From: Taudactylus pleione
Taxonomy: Eukaryota > Chordata > Amphibia > Anura > Myobatrachidae
DNA length: 64,000 nt
Direction: 5' to 3'
Assembly: GCA_031769625.1 (NCBI GenBank)
Contig: JAUIMM010000637.1
Coordinates: 2,209,501 to 2,273,500 of the forward strand
Of this stretch, positions 12,567-23,645 are shown piece after piece (within the stretch, counting starts at the first letter, position 1; each line of letters starts with the position of its first letter). Made by a program: the position numbers and the translations under genes. A model generated the notes under the pieces. That model was not told where the DNA came from, made no database searches, and was given only the letters and a program-made list of their open reading frames with translations.

Positions 12567-13772
12567 TACCACTGTGACACTGTTTACTATATTCTTTGTT
12601 AATGCCACACCATTGGACAAAGGCACATTTATTGATTTTGCGGTATATGTGGATTAGGAACATTATTATTTCTTCGTTTGGGAGCATTTCCTTTGAGCAC
12701 TTTATAGCATCTGAAAAACATTTGGGGAGACTTTGGCCCTGATTCAGAGCCGTTTGTTAGAGGCAGTACGCTCGTTGCGTTCCGATGTTGACTAACTGCG
12801 CATGCGCCGGTGTTACACTGCGCATGTGCGTACGGCTGATTGCGAGTTTTTTTTGTCTCGTTCGTCAAATAGCGTACAGGAAGTGACATGTCAAATGTGA
12901 TTGACAGAACAGGCCGTTTTTGGGCGTTGACGGGGGTGGAGATGGAAAAACGCAGGCGTGGCGAGGCGTTTTTGGGGCGTACATACATTAACAAATGCGA
13001 ACGTCAAATGTGTTCGTACAAACTCATACGTCACTGGATGATCTTCTTTCCCTACAAAATGCTCGCACAGCTTAGGGGCTGGATAACTCGACCACAGTGG
13101 CGATGGCCTTCTCCTCCGTCCCGGCACTCCACGATGTTGCATCGATTAATCACGGCTTGTCAGAAACTCAATTAGTGTTGGATTGAAAACCGGCTTGGTA
13201 TGTGTTTGGAAAGCAGTTTTTTTGGATAGCACAAAACCGAACGCAGGTGGAAATCATAGCTGCATAATGTCAGGATTACACAATCAATTAGCGTACATTT
13301 GTGTGTAGGTGTATTTTGGCCGCAATGTGTTCGTTTTTGGACTATTGTAACAATAATGTCATCATGTTTAGGTTTGGTCCCTCATTTTGTGTTTGCAAGG
13401 TGATTTTTACTCCTTAGGTAATGTTTTAAACGTTCCTTAACGAGCACTTTTTTTACAATGTGTAATTTGTGTTTTTGAACGTTGTTGGCTTGTGGGCCCG
13501 GATTAAAAGTAACCCATTTTGTAAAGAATGTCAGAATACAAAGTCGTACATTTCTGCAAAATTTATTTGTATCCACCCATAAAAAAAAAACATATTGAAC
13601 TACAACATTTTGGGCACTGTTCCACAATATTTATTAATTGTGCAAACAATAATTTTTGAATAAACGTAAATGTAAAAATTAAAAACAATTCACAAGAAAG
13701 GAAAGGGAAGTTTTGGCCAGAAAGGAATATTAGGCAAGCACAGAAGGAGTGTGGGAAAAGTAGCCAATGGTG

Positions 13773-15056
13773 TCACCGTTTTTTCGCCCGTTTGGCTGGG
13801 GGAGGGAGGGCGCCAGACCGGGTCCGGGATGTCATCGGGCTGGCCTGTCCAGAGGCAGATGTTGTGGCCTCTGGACTAGGCACAGGGCTAGGCACATTTG
13901 GAGGATTGGCTGATGTTGTGCCAGAGGTGGAGGATCCTGATGTTCCGGCAGGAAGGGAGGTCGGCTCCACCATGTGCTGGCAAACGAGCTGCTCCAGGGC
14001 AGTGGCGATGCGGATGTTGGCCCTGGTATTTTCCGCCAGGGCCTGACCAATGGTCACGTTGGCCGCAGCATTTTGCTCCAGGGCCTCAGCCACCCGTACC
14101 AGACTGGCGTCCATCCTCTGCAGAATCTCCGTATGGAAATCCGATTTGAAATTGAGTTCTGTGAGGAGGGACACTGCCTGTGAGGGGGATTGCCCTGGAC
14201 TGGCTTCTGCAGGGTCCTCAGCCGGATGTACTGGTTCCTCCCCTGCAGAGCCAGCAGAAAATCTGCGGCCAAGGCTCCCCTCTGGAGCAGACTCATCCGC
14301 CTGTGTCTCTGTTGGAAAAATGAGAAAAGACTCACATTAGAATCTACATATTGGCACAATAACATTTCACAGTTGGTGACATCACAACATTTACTTGGGA
14401 CAACATGAGGAGCCGCAAAGTCTGGCATGTCCATATCCATGTTGGACACGCCAAACACCTCCACAGGCTGCACACACCCCTGTGGCAGCTCTTCTAAATC
14501 TGTAAACTCCAATGACACAGGGGTGGGACCTCCACCTGTCCCCCTTGCATGCCTAGCCCTGTGTGCCATATTTTGTTTCAGCCGATATTTGAAGTCTTGC
14601 CATCTGTGGGTTAAATTGGAAGCATTACTTTTTATTTGATTGGGTTGTTGGTTTTAGGGTGGTCAAGTGTTTACTTACCGCCGTTTGACATCCCGGGCTA
14701 GACGGACATAATCCCCCACCCTATTGACCTCCACGGCTACCTCTTCCCACATTCTCCACTTCTGGCTTGCACTCATATTCCTGTCTGCCTGTGGCAGGAT
14801 GTCCACACACTTCCGAATCAAAACCTCCATCTCCTTTCTTGTGAATTGTGGCTGCCTTTTCTTTTTGGCAGCTTTGCCCGGATTACTGGGCCCAGCAGCC
14901 TCTTCCATGTCATCCTCCTCACCTATTTGGGGTAATTTGAAGAAATCTCAAATTGCCAACTTGCACAATAATATGTTTAGAATTAATCATTGAGTCAAAA
15001 TGCATGAAATACTTACCGCGGGACTGTTGTCCATTGTTTTCCTGGTCTGTATCCAT
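13773..15056 (-). CDS. Harbinger SANT/Myb-like DNA-binding protein, four exons, 342 aa
   Basis: Accessory DNA-binding partner of the Harbinger nuclease. Exons on the minus strand are 15056-15017, 14922-14679, 14603-14395 and 14308-13773. Every intron has GT-AG ends, with donors GTAAGT at 15016 and 14678 and GTAAAT at 14394. The joined length is 1029 nt, exactly 343 codons including the stop. A basic run of K and R precedes a Myb/SANT-like domain (about residues 33-105) with QPQFTRKEME, three spaced tryptophans (WRMWEE, then RRWQDFKYR) and the basic VKRRW helix, which is created only by correct splicing. The C-terminal half has a leucine/alanine heptad-like stretch, a P/S/T-rich linker and a final basic tail (PPPAKRAKKR), possibly a nuclear localisation signal. 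No break is seen. The start at 15056 is the first ATG of the small first exon and was not tested experimentally. Confidence 0.85.
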
Positions 15057-15669
15057 GTGTGTTGTTCCAACTAGAAATACACCAGAATTGTGTTTTTGTC
15101 TTGTGACGTATTTATACATGCGTCCTTATTTTGCGGCCGCATCATTGATTGTGCGTTCCTCTGATCCTTCCTTAATTTGGGCGGGAAACTAAACACTATT
15201 TATGGGTTGTGGCGTTTCGACTCGAGGTGGCGTTTATTGAATGTTGGAGGTTACGTTGGTTGGAGTTGATTGTTGGCTGGTTTTGGAGATTGCGTTTATT
15301 GTTTTTTTTTTGGTGTTAGCGGTTTTTCTTGGTTTTCAGTTCCTTTTTTTCACTTTTGGTTTTTTGGATCGTTTCCAGTTTTGGTGAGTTTGGGGAAGTA
15401 TAACTTCGTGGCAATTTGTCTCTCATTGTGGTGTTGACTTTTCTAATATTTTTTTTCCGTAATTTCATCTCTCTTAGGTTTTTTTTTGGCTCTGCCCCAA
15501 AGACATTTTGGTCCGATTTCTTAGATATTAGCTCTTGGTAAGTTCATGTGTTAAATTGTTTAGGGAATGTTCTTGTTTGTCTGTACGCAACTTTGGTTGG
15601 CCTTCCACATGTGACGTTGTTTTTTGGCAAATCGAACTCTGTGTTTTTTGTTAATATTTTTGGCCGCCG

Positions 15670-15993
15670 TTATTGTGCCCTGTATTTGCGATCTAATTAG
15701 CGCATTTTTACTACTTGCTATTGTGCCCTGTATTTGCGAACTAATTAGCGCATTTTTACTACTTGCTATTGTGCCCTGTATTTGCGAACTAATTAGCACA
15801 TTTTTACTACTTGCTATTGTGCCCTGTATTTGCGATCTAATTAGCGCATTTTTACTACTTGCTATTGTGCCCTGTATTTGCGAACTAATTAGCGCATTTT
15901 TACTACTTGCTATTGTGCCCTGTATTTGCGAACTAATTAGCGCATTTTTACTACTTGCTATTGTGCCCTGTATTTGCGAACTAATTAGCGCAT
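15670..15993. repeat. 48-bp minisatellite, about 7 copies
   Basis: Units of 48 bp beginning TATTGTGCCCTGTATTTGCG and containing GAACTAATTAGCGCATTTTT, in the intergenic region between the divergent SANT and nuclease genes of Harbinger-1. The unit is a multiple of three and lacks stops in one frame, giving a misleading 124-codon frame with a repeating hydrophobic sequence. Confidence 0.95.
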
Positions 15994-16313
15994 TGTGAAA
16001 TGTGTATTCATCCCTTAATAATGTTTTTTGTCGCCTGGAGCATTGGTTGATTACATTTGGCCTCTATTTGGCGTAGTGTGCGTAACGTCATTTTGCTCTT
16101 GGGCCAAATGTGTGTGTGTCCCCTTTTATGTTTTGTGTTGCTTAAATTTGTGATAATGACATGGCCAGCATAAAATGATGTATATTTTTGATGTTATTAT
16201 TTGCAGTTACAACATATCATGACAATACCCCGGCATGTAAGCATCACTGGATGGTATTTGAAAGCAAAGTTACATGTATTTTTATTGGGTGTTGTAAAAA
16301 GGCTGACCTTCCA

Positions 16314-17477
16314 ATGTTGTCATTTCAGGTTGATTTGGGTCGGATTGTTCTGGCCCTGCTCCCGGAAGCCGACCAACCTCAATCTCGTCCCAGGTGTAGG
16401 CATCGTAGGCGTGCAAGGCCCCAGATATTTCGAACACGTGTCACCCTTTTTGGAATGCCAGGTGATGAGGTTTTAAGACGATACCGTCTTCCTCCAAAAA
16501 TCATCATAGACACTCTCTCATTAATAGAGAGTGATCTTGAGCGGCAAATTGACAGTCCTACAGCAATTCCACCACTTACGCAATTAATGGCGGTGTTACA
16601 TTTCTGTGCCTCAGGATCGTTCCAAACAACGGTGGGAATAGTGGCGGGCATCTCACAATCCTCCTTTTTCCGGATCCTGAGGGCAGTGATGGAGGCACTT
16701 TTCAAGCACCTCCATCATTTTATTCAAATGCCTTTGGATATGGGTGCCCTTAGTGTGGCCAAGGCCAATTTTTACCAAATAGCTGGCTTCCCACACATCA
16801 TAGGGGTTGTGGATGGTACTCACATACCACTTCAGCCTCCAGCACGGCTGGAGGCAATATTTAGAAACCGTAAACACTATCACTCCCTCAATGTAATGGT
16901 GGTATGTGATGCCTCCCTCCAGATCCTGTCCCTGAATGCAAAATTACCAGGAAGTGCACATGACTCCTTCGTCATCCGGCAATCAGGGATATGGCACAAA
17001 TTAACCAACCTACAAGCTGGTGATGCGTGGCTTCTGGGTAAGTGGAGACCTTTAGTACATAACAATGTTAAGCTTCATACAGAGTGAGCCTGATGTTGTC
17101 TTTTTGTTTTCACAGGAGACAGTGGCTACCCTTGCACGTCCTGGCTGCTCACTCCTTATTTGGCTCCCACACCAGGGCCACAAAGTGAGTATAATTCCGC
17201 ACTTACTGCCACCAGGCAAGTGGTGGAGCGCTGTATCGGCCTTTTAAAAGGCCGATTCAGATGCCTCCACCGCTCTGGTGGCGAACTCATGTATTTGCCG
17301 GATATGGTTTCGAAAATTGTGGTCCTGTGTGGGATATTTCACAACATTGCCATAAGGAGTGGTGTCCCAATGCAGCCAGAGGATGCCTTACCTGAGGATG
17401 GCCCCCCCGAGGTTGGTCGGAGGTCAGTATGTGGGGGGGCCATACGCGATGATGTGGTGGCCAGATTTTTTAGGTAA
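16314..17477 (+). CDS. Harbinger transposase, HARBI1-like DD35E nuclease, two exons, 361 aa
   Basis: Nuclease that cuts and joins Harbinger termini. Exon 1 is 16314-17037 and exon 2 is 17116-17477. The 78-bp intron has GTAAGT at 17038 and CACAG at 17111-17115. The joined length is 1086 nt, 362 codons with the stop. An arginine-rich stretch (about 23-40) precedes the helical RRYRLPP block and then the DDE_4-type domain: VVDGTH with D167, LLGDSGYP with D243 (formed across the splice) and VVERCIGLLK with E279. D243 to E279 leaves 35 residues between, the spacing expected for PIF/Harbinger. D217 in GSAHDS is another conserved acid. I chose the ATG at 16314 because it opens the frame just before the conserved region; the frame is open further upstream to 16188. 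No stop or shift is seen. Confidence 0.88.
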
Positions 17478-17479
17478 TT

Positions 17480-18305
17480 ATTTGCAAAAAAACAGTGTTG
17501 ATACCTAATGTGGTTGGGTTTGTTTGAGAGCATCTAATTTTTTGCTAATTTGTTTCTCCCTCTTCTGTTTTTTGACATAATCTTTGGCACTCCAACGATA
17601 ACTACTTCCTGCTACCCTTACAAAACCTGTATGTGGATATTTTGTGGCTATATTCGGGAACACCTCTTGCCACGCCATATATGTGGAATCATGTTGGCAT
17701 GGTCCTTCGTCAACCAGTTCTTGATTGTTTTTTTTGGGTGTTTGTTTTTTGGTATGTGTTGTATTTGAGATTATCACTGTGTATTTTGTTTGTGAGTGAC
17801 CACTTTGCAATTTCTGTTATGTTGGTATTAAATTTTTTTAGAGCGAAATGTTGTCCCTTTTTTGTAACGTTACCACCAAGTGTAACCAGGTTCACACATG
17901 TAACATTTGACTAAGGGGTAATCCAGTACTGACGCCATTTGTGCAAAAATGATTCCTTTATTCTGGGTCCAAACCAACACCAAAAGGAAGCCTGGACAAT
18001 CCTTTTGCTTCGTAATATTGCCCTAAGCTGCTTGCACACCAACTAGGAACCTGGAAAATGTTGAAATATCTAATTGTGACTACACCAAAAAAGGGAAATC
18101 AGATTTGTGCTGTTAGGTGTTTCTTGTGGCTGTTTGACCCAAAAATACAACACACACTCTTATTGGCCCAAATGTGAAATCCTTGCAGGAACACTATACT
18201 TATGTCAGGGTAAACAATATGTGGTTGGGACAAAACGAATGAGCCAGAACGTAACTTCAAACAAAACAATTTATTTACAGAATGTTGAACAAAAAAAAAC
18301 TACTC
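17480..18305. other. Harbinger-1 3' flank, no gene recognised
   Basis: A/T-rich sequence between the nuclease stop and the next minus-strand gene. I looked for a reverse-complement copy of the 12735 terminus and did not find it. Short frames here have no recognisable similarity. Confidence 0.5.
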
Positions 18306-20042
18306 CCTAAGGAGGACCGACATACGGTCAAGGACCACCAGCACCCCGATGATTTGGCTGTGCATCTGGGCCACACATCCTATTAAATTTGCCCGAAGCC
18401 TCTGTTCCTCTGTGGGTGAGAAAAAATTGGGGATTAATACAACAATAGTGAAACCACATAAAAAAACAATTTAAAAAACAACAAAAAAAATGCATTAAAA
18501 TTCATCACACTAAAATGGTGTAAGGCAAAAATACAAGGCCTATGTCCAAATTCAGACAGGTGTGCTATGTGTATGTTGAAAACAGCAGTAACAGGTTACG
18601 GCAAACGACCAAAACCACTTTTTTTTGTGTAAAACAAACAAAAAACATAAAATTAAAAACAAAAAACAAACAGTTTGTTTAGAAAAAAAACAGCAAAAAA
18701 AAACATACCGGAAGACCCAACGCCAGCTACAGAAGGCCCTCCATCATCCTCCTCGGAGGTGGGTCCATTCCCCAAAGATCGGGGCGGTGTAATGACCGAC
18801 TCCGGGGAGGGGGTCATTCGAAGAGGGGTGGTTGGAGGAGAGGGGGAATTGGGACGGAGGGGAAGGAGTCCAGAAAAATCTGGCTGAGGGTGTAGGAAGG
18901 CTGGGGAGGAGGGGGGAATAGGGGAAGGAGTGGAGTTGGAGTGTTGGCTGGGGGTGGGGGAGAGTGGCCGTGCTCGCCGTCTGGCGGGACGCTGATGGCG
19001 TAGTCTTCGCTGGGCCCCTAAAAGATGGTAAACAAATTGTGGTTAGATCCAACACAAATCCGCAAACAAAATCAATTTCAAATGCACCCCCAAACCCCCC
19101 CCCCAAAAAAAAAAATTAGAATGAATAAAGATGAAAGACAGGGAAAACATGGCCATGCAGATATGAGGAGAATGAATAAAGATGAAAGACAGGGAAAACA
19201 TGGCCATGCAGATATGAGGAGAATGAATAAAGATGAAAGACAGGGAAAACATGGCCATGCAGATATGAGGAGAATGTATAAAGATGAAAGACAGGGAAAA
19301 CATGGCCATGCAGATATGAGGAGAATGAATAAAGATGAAAGACAGGGAAAACATGGCCATGCAGATATGAGGAGAATGAATAAAGATGAAAGACAGGGAA
19401 AACATGGCCATGCAGATATGAGGAGAATGAATAAAGATGAAAGACAGGGAAAACATGGCCATGCAGATATGAGGAGAATGAATAAAGATGAAAGACAGGG
19501 AAAACATGGCCATGCAGATATGAGGAGAATGAATAAAGATGAAAGACAGGGAAAACATGGCCATGCAGATATGAGGAGAATGAATAAAGATGAAAGACAG
19601 GGAAAACATGGCCATGCAGATATGAGGAGAATGAATAAAGATGAAAGACAGGGAAAACATGGCCATGCAGATATGAGGAGAATGAATAAAGATGAAAGAC
19701 AGGGAAAACATGGCCATGCAGATATGAGGAGAATGAATAAAGATGAAAGACACGGAAAACATGGCCATGCAGTTAGGGCCACAAAGACAAACATGAAAAC
19801 CACAATCCATTAAACTTACTCGCAGCGATCTGCATGCGAAAGCATGCCAGCAAGCGGGGCGTCCGCCGTTGCGGTCCGACCACCTGCGCTCCAGCTGCCC
19901 GATATGGCGGCGTGAGCCGAAGGAGCGCATATGCGGATCGCTTCTCCCGGTTGCTGATGGGTGGAGGCTGGCTGGTTATCCGCCGATCCATCACCTCCAT
20001 AAGCACCAGCAGCTCGCGCCTGGTGAATGCGGAGGCTCTCAT
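18306..20042 (-). pseudogene. Second SANT/Myb-like Harbinger accessory gene, damaged
   Basis: Three candidate minus-strand exons. Exon 1 (20042-19821) begins MRASAFTRRELLVLMEVMDR, and its donor GTAAGT lies at 19820-19815. Exon 2 (about 19020-18708) is P/S-rich. Exon 3 (about 18410-18306) ends in a leucine-rich tail and TAG. The FTRRE start and an ERRWSDR segment recall a SANT domain, but these two parts are in different frames, so a small indel probably breaks the domain. The protein is clearly different from the SANT protein at 13773-15056. The intron between exons 1 and 2 contains the 51-bp minisatellite. It may be part of Harbinger-1 or of a second, nested Harbinger. Confidence 0.5.
19118..19780. 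repeat. 51-bp minisatellite, 13 copies
   Basis: Nearly identical 51-bp units containing ATGAATAAAGATGAAAGACA and ACATGGCCATGCAGATATGA. One unit has GTATAAAG in place of GAATAAAG and the last unit diverges. Because the unit is a multiple of three, long repetitive frames appear on both strands (up to 295 codons). They reflect the repeat and not a gene. It lies in an intron of the damaged SANT-like gene. Confidence 0.95.
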
Positions 20043-20299
20043 GATGGCAATGGAGTTTTGCCAAAAAATCATTTTTGATAAAGTGCTCAAAAATTTTCTG
20101 ATTGGCTAATGTATTTAGGATATTAACAGGAGCAATTCTATTGGTTAGTGTATGAGTCATGTGTTCGACAGGGCCAGAAATCTGAGGAGACTTATGATAG
20201 GCTTAATGCATAGAAACCTATGGGGGAGGCGGCTGCCAGCGGTAATGGAGGGATTATAGGAGGAATCTTAGATACCTGCTGAGGTCCCTCCTTAATACA

Positions 20300-20790
20300 T
20301 ACGGGGGATAACTAATATTCAACCCTTCATCAAGCTTACCTCCCTCAATCTGATGCTCTATGGTGATGACAATATCGATGTTATGGAGTTGGATTTCTTA
20401 TCATTCAGGCATTTGGAAGAGCACCATGAGGCCAATTGTGCTCTGCTGAATTTCTATGTCCATCAAGCTACTAATCACAGGGCTAATTACACTCTGTTCT
20501 GGCCTTCTGCGCCTGCTTACATTGAGTGAGTTGTTTCTGTTTGTACTCCTTGCACGGCTCTCCAGGCTCATCATGCCAATGAACTTCTTACCCTATACAA
20601 TGTAACAGAACATCTCTGGTCCACTGTTGTCACTGACATCTTCAATTGGATGTTCTAGAGAGAGTTCAGATTTGTGCCTGGTCCTCCTCAACTTAAGAGA
20701 TGGACTTCCCTCTTCTGCTCAATGTCTTGTTTCAAGGAACACTTGCACATTCCTACCACCAAACCTAGCTCAAACTAAAGAGTGCGAATA
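20300..20790 (+). pseudogene. Unassigned degenerate coding-like sequence
   Basis: In one plus-strand frame about 150 codons read with balanced composition and only two internal stops (TGA near 20527 and TAG near 20657) before TAA near 20777. Segments such as LMLYGDDNIDVMELDFLSF and TEHLWSTVVTDIFNWMF look protein-like. A neighbouring frame at 20856-21107 also reads smoothly before the MITE at 21108. I do not recognise the family. It could be a decayed gag or ORF1 of a retroelement, a decayed DNA-virus or host sequence, or chance. Confidence 0.3.
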
Positions 20791-21107
20791 ATGTGTAAGA
20801 TGCATTGAGGTACAGATTGTGGCTCAAGGCCAGTTATGACTAATACTCTCCCCATTTGAGTCATCTGAATTCTGAGCAAACAGTTTGCATCCCAACTCCT
20901 GTGGGACTTGATATATTAAGTACAATGCAGAGATGTTCCAACAGGCCCAACAGTTATGTTGTAGCGCGTAATATGTGCCACCTCTTGGGTATGTCTGGAC
21001 CTTCTGACTCACCTGCCTTAACACCTATTGAATGTGCTAGAGCACCAATTGTCATGGACAGAGACTGTCTTGAGGAAGTACCTGCTAGAGTCCAGGACAC
21101 TCCCATG

Positions 21108-21673
21108 CAGTGGTGTAACAAAAGCCCCCGCAGACCTTGCGGTGGCTTGGGGGCACCGGCAGGGGGAAGCGCGGGGGCAGCAACATAACTAATCCAGGAC
21201 GATGGATGCTGGCAGAGGAATCCTTCAGGGGCGGATTGTACCGCCGGGAATTCAGGAGAGTTCCCGCTGGGTCGACTCCGCCCTCCCTTAAGTGGCTTGG
21301 AGCGGGGCTGATTTGGCTGCGGGGCCGGTTGCCATGTGATCTGAGCACAGCTCTGATTAGCAGCATTTCCCCTTCAGTCTCCAGGGGAAGCTCCTGCGCA
21401 TGTGCAGAAGCTCTCTATGAAGCCAAAGGAAAATGGCCGAGGAGGAGCTGCTTTGCATGCCTGGCTACAGCAGTTGCTCCCATGGGCCATTGCAGAGCCT
21501 CCTCACCTCACCGCTTCGAGTTCAGCTGGCATCCCGGCCCCATCTTGCTCCTATCAGTGTCACTCAGCAACAGAAGACATCTCACACTTCTCTCCACCTC
21601 GCAACAATTGCGCAGGGGATGGGGGGGCAGATTTTTTTGGCAGGGGGGAACAAAATTTATAGTTACGTCACTG
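21108..21673. mobile_element. hAT-type MITE with 8-bp target duplication
   Basis: The ends are CAGTGGTGTAACAA and its near inverse (reverse complement CAGTGACGTAACTA). It is flanked by CTCCCATG (21100-21107) and CTCCCAAG (21674-21681), matching at 7 of 8 bases, the target size of hAT elements. 566 bp, non-coding. Confidence 0.8.
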
Positions 21674-22657
21674 CTCCCAAGTCCATGCCTAATAGTGAGC
21701 CCTCTTAACAGGAATATACAGTACTTGTCCTGTCATGCATTTACCAGGTCTGGTAGAGTTTCAAGGGCTAATCCCATATTCCAATATATTATTATTATTA
21801 TTATTATCATCATTTATTTATATGGCGCCACAAGTGTCCCGCAGCGCCTTGCAAAGCACATAAACAAGTTGTAGACAAGCGACTTACAGAACAATACAAT
21901 ACAGGACCAGGACATGGATTATATATATTGCTACATTAGTGACCATAACACCCAGATAAGCAACAGAGCATAAGCAGCCAAGTGTTAGGTGCCCTAGTGG
22001 TGAGTAAGAAGTAGATGAAACTAAAGTAGGGAGAAGTACAAGAGGTTAGAGGGACCTGCTCATAAGAGCTTACATTCTAAAAGGGGAGGGGAAGACAAAC
22101 AGGGGTGACACAGATGGGGAGGAAGGTGTATGTATCAGGGAGTTAGAATGACAGCTGGAAGGCTTTGATGAAATAATGGGTCTTGAGAGCTTGTTTGAAG
22201 GATTGCAAAGAGGTGGAGAGTCTGATGGGGAGTGGGAGAGAGTTCCAGAGGTGGGGAGCAGTGTGGGCAAAGTCTTGGAGGCGGGAGTGGGAGGAAGTAA
22301 TCAGCTGGCTTGAAAGGCGGCATGCATTAGTTGAACGAAGAGAGCGGAGAGGAGAGTGAAGGGAAATGAGATCAGAGATGTATATGGGGGAAGACTGGGT
22401 GAGGGCTTTGTAAGTGAGCGTGAGAACTTTAAATTGGGTTCTAAAAGGGAAGGGGAGCCAGTGGAGTGCTTGTAGGAGAGGGGAGGCAGATGTAGAGCGT
22501 TTGGAGAGGAAGATAAGCAGTGCAGCAGCATTAAGGATAGACTGGAGAGGAGAGAGATGGGATTTGGGGAGGCCAGATAGGAGGTTACAGTAGTCCAATC
22601 TGGAGATGACCAGTGAGTGTATGAGGGTTTTTGTAGCATCCTGGGTGAGATAGGGAA

Positions 22658-23244
22658 CCTCATTCAGAGTCGGTCGAAGCGGCCGCACGGGAAAAGGGGC
22701 CGGATATGCAAATGATGCACTCGCATGTTGCGTCCCTGAGATCGGATCGGCAGCTGGCAGACCAAGGGGAGGAAGCGGCCGGAAGACAAAAAATACGCCC
22801 TCTTCTCGTACGCATTACACGTCATCTCCGGGCATATAAGGATTAATCGAGACCATCGGGCACCATCGGAAATGGTCGTAGAGCTTAAGGTTGACCATAC
22901 CCTCTCTTAAGCTCTACGATCATGTCAGTGTAAAAACCTCCCATGTCACGTGTGCCATGACACTACTTTGTTAATTATGCTCTCCCATAAAACACCATTC
23001 GCATAATTAGGCATGCCTGCGTTTGGATCTCCACTCCCCCGTTTTCAAGCACCTTCCCCTGTTACCACCCACAAACGGTTCAATCTGTCACTCAAACTAC
23101 CGACCTGGCTGTGTTCAAGGAGAGAGAAATTTCTGATCGTAGCGGCTAGTTTGCGCACGCGCATTGCGAACTTTACGCATGCGCAGTTTAGCGAACATCG
23201 GTGGCATATGAGCGTGCAGGCGCTTCGACCGACTCTGAATGAGG
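22658..23244. mobile_element. Palindromic MITE inside the L2-like LINE
   Basis: Termini CCTCATTCAGAGTCGGTCGAAGC and its inverse at about 23222-23244 form a long terminal inverted repeat; the ATTCAG core resembles the Harbinger-type ends elsewhere in the window. LINE sequence resumes on both sides. TCCTGGGT occurs just left (22639-22646) and right (23245-23252) and may be a target duplication, although about 11 bases separate the left copy from the inverted repeat. Confidence 0.6.
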
Positions 23245-23390
23245 TCCTGGGTCTGATCTTAGAAATATTTTTGAGATGGAAACGACAGGACTGTGAAAGG
23301 TTCTGGATATGTGGTTTGAAGGAGAGGGATGAGTCCAGGATAACTCCAAGACAGCGCACTTTGTGGCTAGATGAGATAGTTATACCAGCG

Positions 23391-23645
23391 CCGTAGCTAG
23401 ACGGCAGTGCGCCCAGTGCAGCACTGCCGCCCCTCTCACTGACTCTCCGCCCCCCCCCCCGAGTGCTTACCCTGACTTCCGACAGCAGGAGGGAGGGCGG
23501 GATCTTCCGCCGATATTCAATGTCCGGCGCGCACCACAGCAGGAGGTCTCTATCTGCAGACCTCCGGCACAGAAAAGTGTGTGGCCACTGGAGGATGGCG
23601 CCCGGTGCACATGACCCCTCAGCCCCCCCCTAGTTGCGGCCCAGG
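23391..23645. mobile_element. hAT-like MITE inside the L2-like LINE
   Basis: Begins near CAGCGCCGTAGCTAGAC and ends near CTAGTTGCGGCCCAG, forming imperfect inverted ends. GTTATAC flanks both sides, consistent with a hAT target duplication to within a base. The LINE RT frame resumes after it. No coding capacity. Confidence 0.5.

Larger units (their letters stand above)
9844..14768. repeat. Tandem segmental duplication, right copy
   Basis: Second copy of 4926-9840. At the junction near 9841 the SANT-exon sequence ending CTTCTGGCTT is joined to ACACAGAAAATAA of the 160-bp unit with little or no homology. That argues against simple recombination between repeats and fits microhomology joining, or an assembly join. 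The right copy runs on past 14768 into the rest of the SANT gene. Confidence 0.93.
12735..17480. mobile_element. Harbinger-1 DNA transposon with two apparently intact genes
   Basis: The left terminus is GGCCCTGATTCAGAGCC at 12735, followed by GCGCATGCGC-rich subterminal sequence of the kind seen at the other Harbinger-type ends in this window. The element carries a SANT/Myb-like gene (minus, 13773-15056) and a HARBI1-like nuclease gene (plus, 16314-17477), divergently arranged around a 48-bp repeat. In Harbinger elements both proteins are needed for transposition. I could not find a matching right terminus, so the end given is only the end of the nuclease gene and the true element is longer or truncated. 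Confidence 0.75.

Noticed and set aside
15624..15998. 124-codon hydrophobic protein
   Set aside because: It is the translation of a 48-bp minisatellite in the Harbinger intergenic region.
19025..19930. Long open frames of 241-295 codons on both strands
   Set aside because: They consist of one 51-bp unit repeated 13 times, and a unit divisible by three keeps every stop-free frame open.
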